DNA of 64,000 nucleotides from Antilocapra americana (Eukaryota; Chordata; Mammalia; Artiodactyla; Antilocapridae). The notes under the pieces were generated by a model, which was not told the DNA's origin, did no database searches, and saw nothing but the letters and a program-made list of their open reading frames with translations. The position numbers and the translations under genes are program-made. Positions 57,649-64,000 of the stretch are shown piece by piece. Where the stretch lies: NCBI GenBank assembly GCA_007570785.1, contig ML660211.1:5416883-5480882 (forward strand), in the 5' to 3' direction. The first letter of the stretch is position 1. Each line of letters starts with the position of its first letter.

Positions 57649-58447
57649 GAGTGAGTCCCCTACATACTAACTTTTAAGTTGTGAACTTTCAAAAATTACA
57701 AATGTGTGTTCACATGTTCAATAAGTAAGTTAGTTCATATGTCTGGTGTATTGTCATGTGTATGCATCCTCTACAAATGGTTATGCTTTTATGTACATTA
57801 CTATATAGAATACAGTTTGTTTCAAGCTCAGGGTAGCCTAAAAGAAGAAAGCATAAAAGCCGCAATGAGGTAGCTGATACTATACTGTACTTTTCAACGC
57901 AGTGTACTATAAGATTTAAAATGTTTTATTTTCTCTGTTTGTTTGTTCTGCATTATTTGTGTGAAAAGTGCTATACACCTATTACAGTACACTACTGTAT
58001 ACCAGATTGTTTTATTTGGGTGTGGAGAAGACTCTTGAGAGTCCCTTGGACAGCAAGGAGATCCAATCTGTCCATCCTGAAGGATATCAGTCCTGAATAT
58101 TCATTAAAAGGACTGAGGCTGAAGCTCCAATACTTTGGCCACCTGACACAAAGAACTGACTCATTGGAAAAGCCCCTGATGCTGGGAAAGATTGAAGGCA
58201 GGAGGAGAAGGGGATGACAAAGGATGAAATGGTTGGATGTCATGACCCACTGGATGGACATGAGTTTGAGCAAGCCCTGGGAGTTGGTGATGGACAGGGA
58301 TGCCTGGTGTGCTACAGTCCATGGGATCGTGGGACACGACTGAACAACTGAACTGAACTGAACTGAGGCTTTGTTGGGCTTACTTACAAGTTGGACTTAC
58401 GAAGGTGCTCTCAGAAAGGAACTCGTTCGTATGTATGGGACTTACTG
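57649..58447. mobile_element. Nonautonomous DNA transposon, TA target, carrying a BovB
   Basis: The left end GAGTGAGTCCCCTACATAC is the approximate complement of the right end GTATGTATGGGACTTACTG. Both are flanked by TA (57647-57648 and 58448-58449), as for Tc1/mariner/pogo transposons. Inside, TGTGTGAAAAGTGCTATACA and TTACAGTACACTACTGTATA are sequences I associate with an old repeat family ending in these termini, but I cannot name it confidently. No transposase ORF remains. Without the BovB the element is about 450 bp. Confidence 0.75.
58019..58370 (+). mobile_element. BovB 3' end inside the DNA transposon
   Basis: GGTGTGGAGAAGACTCTTGA to CTGAACTGAACTGAACTGAG. The short ORF over its start reads [20 protein letters not shown] and YFGHLTQRTDSLEKPLMLG, the usual C-terminal BovB segment. 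Confidence 0.93.
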
Positions 58448-58457
58448 TAATATAAAT

Positions 58458-58545
58458 CTGGTCACTTAATCTGCTTTCCTTTTCCCAGTGACAGGACCTC
58501 TGCCCAGCTAGGTTATTCTCTCTTGGCCCTGAGCAGTGATGGGAA
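58458..58545 (+). repeat. Copy A of a short unclassified repeat
   Basis: CTGGTCACTTAATCTGCTTTCC onwards resembles 61294-61380 (see that entry), with CTTTTCCCAGTGACAGGA, CCAGCTAGG and CTTGGCCCTGAGCAG matched in order. Alignment was by eye only. Confidence 0.6.
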
Positions 58546-58657
58546 GCAGGGACAGGATGATGCAGATGAGATGGAGCTGTTATTTCTTCCTTTTTGGTGC
58601 ATTATCCTCATGTTATTTGTTCCACCAAGTTACCTAAATTTTTATTTTTTATATTCT

Positions 58658-58787
58658 TTTTTTTAAATTAATTAATTTATTTTCATTGGAGGCTAATTGC
58701 AATATTGTAGTGGCTTTCACCATACATCAACAAGAATTAGCCATGGGTGTACATGTGTCCCCCATCCTGAACTCCCCTCCCATCTCA
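58658..58787 (-). mobile_element. L1 3' UTR fragment (antisense)
   Basis: TTTAAATTAATTAATTTATT, GCAATATTGTAGTGGCTTTC, TTAGCCATGGGTGTACATG and TGTCCCCCATCCTGAACTCC are the antisense landmarks of a ruminant L1 3' UTR variant. Confidence 0.8.
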
Positions 58788-58941
58788 TAGGACTACTAAT
58801 GACTTTTATTTATTCTTCTTTTTCTCATATTCCTCTTTGCTGTCCTTCATTGTTTTAATTGTAATCAACTCGTTCACTCCAAATTCTTTTGGAGCTGATC
58901 AGTAACCAAAATTCAGCTGTTTTCTTTGTGCCAGTGCATGT

Positions 58942-59148
58942 GTGTTAGTTTCTCAGTCGTGTCTGACTCTATGTGACCCCATAGACCATAGTCCTCCAAG
59001 TCTCCTCTGACCATGGAATTCTCCAGGCAAGAATACTGGAGTGAGTTGCCATTCCCTTCTCCAGGGAAATTTTCCCAACCCAGGGATCAAACCTGGGTCT
59101 TCTGCATTACAGGCAGATTCTTTACCTTCTGAGCTACCAGGGAAGCCT
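58942..59148 (-). mobile_element. Bov-tA SINE (antisense)
   Basis: TTTCTCAGTCGTGTCTGACT to GAGCTACCAGGGAAGCC, with GGGATCAAACCTGGG as the B-box complement. Confidence 0.92.
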
Positions 59149-59690
59149 GTGATAGTACATTCTATCAGATTCATGCATGAAATTTGGGAATGAGTCAAAG
59201 CATTTATAATCAACTTTATGAGGTCACTTTGTAAAACTTATCCTTTGTCAGCAGTCTCCTGGGCACTTTCTGTTTCCCTGGAGGCCCCCAGTTTTCTTTT
59301 TCCAGAAAGCACAGGTTGTATGTAATCTGCTCTTGTCACGTATTTCTTGAATTGGAGGAATGTAGTAGCATTCATGTCCAGGGCCAAGCTGCCCAAAGTC
59401 AGAGTGAGAGAAAAAGCAGTTGAAGTTTGTACTCTTGGGGTGACCATATCTACAATCAGAGAGGAAGTTTCTCCTTCTTCAGTGTTTTAGCATCTGTGAT
59501 TCTTTGATGCCTCTGCTGTCACCATCAAGAGACCCCTGTTCCATTCTTTGAGTTCAAACTTGAAGATTTCTCTTTGTCTGTGCTGATGTTCTTACTAGGT
59601 TTTGGGTTGCCTTGCCTTATGTCCATGGTAGAAGATATTAAATGAAAACAGAGGTTGTTCTACTATTACTTTAAAATGGTTTTTCATTTC
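59149..59690 (-). other. Unassigned, with a 70-codon antisense ORF
   Basis: On the minus strand, 59238-59447 is open and begins MVTPRVQTSTAF. The upstream frame stays open for about 13 more codons (TEEGETSSLIVD) before a stop. I do not recognise the protein. It could be a decayed retropseudogene or chance, and nothing supports expression. Confidence 0.25.
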
Positions 59691-59699
59691 TTGGGTACC

Positions 59700-59845
59700 T
59701 CTGTGATGTTTTCTGCAGTGGCTGCATCAGTTTACATTTTCACCAACAGTGCACAAGTGTTCCTTTTCTTCATGCCCTCCCCAACACTTAAAAATCCCTT
59801 GTATTTTAAATAATAGACCTTCTAACAAGTCTGAGGGGGCATCTC
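59700..59845 (-). mobile_element. Old L1 ORF2 fragment (antisense)
   Basis: GCAGTGGCTGCATCAGTTTA, CATTTTCACCAACAGTG, and CTTCATGCCCTCCCCAACAC are antisense L1 landmarks. Confidence 0.7.
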
Positions 59846-60212
59846 TCTGTGGATTTTATCTGTTCTTATGGACTGACTTGAATAAGAAAAGACCTCCCCC
59901 CACATATGGGGCATGCAGGAGCCTGTGTGGCCCCCGGATCCAGTGGGTCAGGGCGCCGAGTGCAGGAGCTTTTGGTGGTTCGAGATGAAGGCATGAGGCA
60001 TGAGGTTTCCTCAGCCTGGGCTTCTGGAGTCCACATTACAGCATCAACAAGTGTTTGCCTGCAAGGACAGTGTTGGTCCTCAGTTGCATCTCTAGGGCTG
60101 GCAGTGAGGGACCAGGGCAGGTAGCCATGGAAGGTAGAGTTGTAGCTTTCACACAGTTGGTTATAAGGACCAATGCAAGTGCCTGTGTATGGCAGAGACT
60201 GGTTGTAGACCC

Positions 60213-60527
60213 TGTAAGAAAATAATGAACAGAAAATTCAATTAAACAGAGTTGGGAGAACAGAATGGGGAGGTCTCAAGTATGAGACCATAGCAGAGCC
60301 CAACAGGAAGGCAAAAGACTCCTCTTCTTTCCTGGCAAGGACTTGGCCAATGATAAGCCATGACCCTCTGATTATGACAGTCCTCTCAAATCATTTTCCT
60401 CTCCATATGGTTCTTCCCTCTCCATGGGCTCAGTGTGGTTGCAGACCCTGAATTGCAATTCTCTACTGATCCCAATAAACCTATTTTTACTGGGAAAACA
60501 TGTGGCAGGCTATTTTAGGTCAACAGT
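60213..60527 (+). mobile_element. LTR-like segment (endogenous retrovirus class)
   Basis: It begins TGTAAGAAAATAATG. Its 3' part has GTGGTTGCAGACCCTGAATT, the polyadenylation signal AATAAA at 60474-60479, and ends near GGTCAACA. Together these fit an ERV LTR with U3-R-U5 order. No gag, pol or env reading frame was recognised next to it. Confidence 0.6.
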
Positions 60528-61293
60528 ACACATGCAGGGTCAACAGAAAGGGCCAGAGTCAACAGTGGCAACTGCACTGGCCCATGGCTGCCTGTGGACA
60601 CTCCTGGGGTGGCTGGGTCTTACCCCCGGGGGCACAGGTAGCAGTGCGGCCATTGCTGTGATGGATTTCTGACTAGAGGAGTGTAGATGCACAAAGGGAA
60701 GGCTAGCAGAGCAGCAGATGAGCCCAACAGTGCAGGCCAGTGAGAAGAAATAGACGCAAATCCGAGCTGGGGCCCTGGCTGTCCGAGTCCAGAGCTGCGG
60801 TAGCAAGGTGTCACTGCAGATGCACACACAGCAGTGGACCCTGGTGATGGGCCATTCAGGTTCACAACTGGAGGGGCTGGCCCTGAGCACTCATGTGGCA
60901 GGGAAGGCCTTGCCTTTGCCCAAGCCCAAAGGCCTGGGCTGGTCACCACCGAAGATCCTGGACTCCTGCTGGAGAGGGGCGAGGAACTCCAGCAGCTGTC
61001 ATCTGCAAACTTTAATAACCTGCCAGGCAGGGGGGTGAAAATAAATGAAACTGGTAGGGGTTTCAGAGGGGCTGTTCCAAGGAGGTTGGTTTTCTCAGTG
61101 ACAAGAACCTCTGGGTCCTCTGCAGAGCAGGTCAATGGGAACTGGGATTATCTCCAGGTACCTGGCTGGTTGGGGAGTTCTCGCTTTTCTTCCTTGCTCC
61201 AGCCATCTCTGTGGCCTGTGTCAGCTCAGCAGTTGTCTAGGTGGGGAAAGACAAAGGGGGTTCCTCACACAAAGCCCCAAAAGGCTGAGGTAG

Positions 61294-61380
61294 CTGATCA
61301 CATAACCAGCTTTCCCTTTCCCAGTGAGAGGAACTATTTCAAGCTGGGGTGGTCCCCCTTGGCTTGGGTCAGCAGAAGAC
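61294..61380 (+). repeat. Copy B of a short unclassified repeat
   Basis: CTGATCACATAACCAGCTTTCC, then CCTTTCCCAGTGAGAGGAA, AAGCTGGGG, and TTGGCTTGGGTCAGCAG parallel 58458-58545 in the same orientation, with roughly two thirds of positions matching by eye. Confidence 0.6.
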
Positions 61381-61420
61381 AGGGGATGAAGCTGTCAAGA
61401 TGATGAGTTTCTTCTTTTCT

Positions 61421-61505
61421 TCTCATGGCCTGTAGCCCTCCTGGCTCTTCTGTCCATGGAATTTTCTAGGCAAGAAGTTGGTTGCCATTTCCTTCTCCAG
61501 GGATG
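61421..61505 (-). mobile_element. Bov-tA fragment (antisense)
   Basis: CCATGGAATTTTCTAGGCAA and GTTGCCATTTCCTTCTCCAG are central Bov-A blocks. Both ends are missing. Confidence 0.8.
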
Positions 61506-63503
61506 GATAACTGTCTAATTATTAATCTCTGTTGAAGGCTGAAAGCTGAGGTCTCCAACTCTACCATGTTTGTGGTATCACTCCTCATAACTCTTACTGA
61601 CCTCATTATAAGTCACTTCCATCTCCAAAGAACTCCAGAAGATTCTAGGGTAAAACTCAACTGGATTCCATGTTTGTAATGTCATTCTATGCTGAGTCAG
61701 TGTCATAAGAAAATCTTTAAGGGTGATGAAAGGAGACAAGTCTTTAGGTCATGCCTCATATAAGTTAAGTTACAATAGTGCATGAGTACTGATAGGAACA
61801 CTGAAACTAATCGAATGGTGATTTTTGGATGTTTGATTTATTCACAAAGAAAATAAGGATCTACAGTATTTTCTTGACCAAGAGAGTGACTTGATGAACA
61901 GCAATTTGCGCCAATTGATCTGGAAGTATAGCATGTTCTAGAAAGGGGAGACACTAAAGATGAAAACAGTATGCTCAGGATCAATAGAGGTATCACAGTA
62001 AAATATCATGAGAACTGGTGGGATAGAAATGAAGAATAATGAGTCATGCTCAGAGATATTATAAGAAAAAGTTAGTAATTATCAGGCATTTTTAATTTGA
62101 CAGACAAGAACATATTTTAGATATGTTGATTTCAAGGTGCCCTAGAGATAGTCAAGAGAGACATTATCTGTATGCTTCCAAAAATTTGACAGTAGAATCC
62201 AGATTAGAGTCTAAGACCATTAAAATACATAAACATCATCCAAGTAGTGGCCAAAGTGATGGAAAAAGAGGAACAAAATGATACATACCATCAGAAAACA
62301 TGATATCAGAGTACTGTTTATCCTAATATTTGCTTTAAATACTACATAACTTGTAAGTAAAAATGCCTTTGGCAGTCTGAAAGATACTTTTAAAAGTAAG
62401 TTTTCATCATTTTAATGTATTTTGATTGTATTTTAGAAGGGATTATTTTACTTCCCTTACAATATTGTGAATTTTGCTATGAAATTAGGCTTAAGTGATT
62501 TAAAGTACTACCTCAAAGGTAAGAACCACAATTAGTTATCATTTTTTTAAATGGTAAAATTTATGCCATGGAAAATAAAGTTTCCTCTCTTATTTATTTC
62601 TTTAATTCAACTTCTTTAATGTATCATCCTTGCTTATTAGGTATAACAGTGAATATTTCGCTATCTTTTTCTAGAATAAGGATAATAATAATGTTAAAAT
62701 AATGTTTAAAACCTATTTTGAATTAAACATAACTACTACACACACTGATAATAATTCATGTTTCTGTTTTAGATGTTCAATTCCTCTCTGTGATTTTAAG
62801 AAACACTTTGAGTCTTGAGAAAATAATGAAATTACTATTTTTATGCATGGTTGAATTCAGTGTTCAAATATATAAAACTGATTATGCAAAAAAAAGGTAG
62901 CCAACTTTAGTAATGAATGGTGATTTCTTTTATTATTGTTTTGAATTAACCTCAGGGAAAATAATGAGATGGTAGTTATGCTGAAAAGAACTAAGACTGA
63001 TGACTGCCAATACCAAATTACATTTGTGATTTCATTTTATAAATTATTTTAGATAAACGGATTTTTTAACTTTGGAGAGTCAAATATTCTAACAAAAATA
63101 TTTTTTATATAATTAGAGAAGTTTTACATTTTAAGTTGCAAATTTTTACTGGCATTTACCAAATGTGAAAACAAAAATAAATAACATTACTATAAAAATA
63201 TATGTGAATAGTCATTAATACAGATATGGAGTTCAAACTCTCAAGCAGATTGCTTTTGATAAATGCATCTCATTTTTGGTAATCACAAAACATATACATC
63301 ATACTTTTGAATGCTGGAATCGATCATTTATATTATAAAGTAAACTCTAAATCCACAAAATTCTGAAAGTAAAAATGTTTCATTCAGAATAAGTTCACAT
63401 TAAATTGCATAGACACTATTTATTATTAACAATAAAGGGTATTTAAATGATTATTTTAAAGACAGGAAATTAAAATTATTCAGATTTAGTATGTTTCCTA
63501 AAT
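61506..63503. other. No recognised feature
   Basis: Two kilobases of A+T-rich DNA. I see no supported gene and no repeat family I can name. Confidence 0.45.
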
Positions 63504-63709
63504 GTGAAAGTGTTAGTTGCTTGGTCTTGTCCAACTTGCAATCCGTGGACTGTAGACCACCAGGCTTCTCTATCCATGAAATTCTCAAGGTAAGAATACT
63601 AGTGTGGGAGCCATTCCCTTCTTCAGGGATCTTCTCCACTCAGGGATTGAACCCAGGTTTCTTACATTGCAGTGCTATTCTTTTACTGTTTGAGCCACAA
63701 GGGAAGCCC
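63504..63709 (-). mobile_element. Bov-tA SINE (antisense)
   Basis: GTGAAAGTGTTAGTTGCTTG to GAGCCACAAGGGAAGCCC. The antisense B box reads GGGATTGAACCC. Confidence 0.9.
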
Positions 63710-64000
63710 AAAATACCATGTACAAATAAAGCTTTTTATTTTGACATACATAGAAATCTGAAGCTAAATTGTCCTGCACTAATATTAAATATGTCCTAGT
63801 TTCCCACCTGAAAAAATAAAGAACTTATAGACTACTGTAATAGAAACAATGAGGGGTAAAATTTTATTATTTTTTTGTTTAACATCTGAATTATCTTTAT
63901 GAAATCAAGAAATATCAAGAATTTGAAGACCTGAAAAATAGATTATTTTGATAGTTTTGATGTGATGTCAAACCAACAAGGCAAGGTGAAACTTCATTTT
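63710..64000. other. No recognised feature
   Basis: A+T-rich end of the window. Confidence 0.45.

Larger units (their letters stand above)
59880..61400. other. GC-richer block with overlapping ORFs, unassigned
   Basis: This 1.5 kb contrasts with the A+T-rich surroundings. It contains an LTR-like segment (60213-60527) followed by complex sequence. Overlapping open frames run on both strands (plus 60834-61403, 189 codons; minus 60620-61135, 171 codons). Neither shows a domain, signal peptide or repeat pattern I recognise, and both lie in GC-rich sequence where long open frames arise by chance. Retroelement-derived sequence is my best guess because of the adjacent LTR-like part and the partial repeat at 61294. 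A decayed gene is not excluded. Confidence 0.4.

Noticed and set aside
60834..61403. 189-codon ORF as a gene
   Set aside because: GC-rich block with an overlapping antisense frame, no recognised domain and no splice or promoter evidence. Kept only as an unassigned region and a finding.
1..64000. A new defence, metabolic or signalling gene system
   Set aside because: No set of adjacent intact non-transposon genes exists here. All sizeable coding signals are L1 or BovB pieces, apart from the short CDC42BPB-like fragment.

Overview
This window looks like a gene-poor, A+T-rich intergenic stretch of a ruminant genome, most likely a bovid. The evidence is the repeat content: many tRNA-Glu-derived Bov-tA SINEs, BOV-A2 dimers with a CAG/CTG-rich tail, over a dozen BovB (RTE-type) LINE copies, and an L1 of the kind seen in cattle and relatives, on a background of older mammalian repeats (MIR, L2, L1M, an MLT1-like LTR, hAT-Charlie MITEs). 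No intact cellular protein-coding gene, tRNA gene or rRNA gene could be supported. All family names come from remembered consensus features, not a database search, so element ends are approximate unless target-site duplications (TSDs) are given.

Layout. 1-5.6 kb: old L1M and MIR remnants, a 2.1 kb BovB with RT remnants, and two Bov-tA. 6.9-8.8 kb: an old L1 tail carrying a Bov-tA and a BovB as nested insertions. 9-13 kb: BovB 3' ends, a (TA)n microsatellite and L1 3' UTR pieces. 13.42-18.85 kb: a nearly full-length L1 with both ORFs recognisable, a 15-16 bp TSD and only a handful of disabling changes. 19-25 kb: SINEs, an LTR-like insertion that splits a SINE, a 79 bp mariner-type palindromic MITE and MLT1-like sequence. 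26.5-28.1 kb: two BOV-A2, one invaded by a 5'-inverted L1. 28-33 kb: mostly unrecognised A+T-rich DNA with an hAT MITE. 33-43 kb: BovB copies in both orientations, Bov-tA, L2 and L1 fragments. 44.26-45.26 kb: a second 5'-inverted L1. 46-50 kb: MIR, CHR-like and Bov-tA SINEs. 50.4-54.7 kb: the most complete BovB, joined at its 5' end to a fragment of the CDC42BPB (MRCK beta) first coding exon and carrying a younger BovB fragment inside it. 55-59 kb: a nest of old L1, TA-flanked DNA transposon, BovB and BOV-A2. 59.9-61.4 kb: a GC-richer block with an LTR-like segment and no recognised coding domain. 61.5-64 kb: A+T-rich, with one Bov-tA.

How the parts relate. L1-type and BovB-type reverse transcriptases are the two sources of mobility seen here. 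Short TSDs and A-rich tails are consistent with target-primed reverse transcription, and Bov-tA and BOV-A2 share their 3' end with BovB, as expected of SINEs that use the BovB machinery. Nothing here resembles a new defence or metabolic system. The most interesting object is the CDC42BPB exon-1/BovB junction at about 50.4-50.65 kb.
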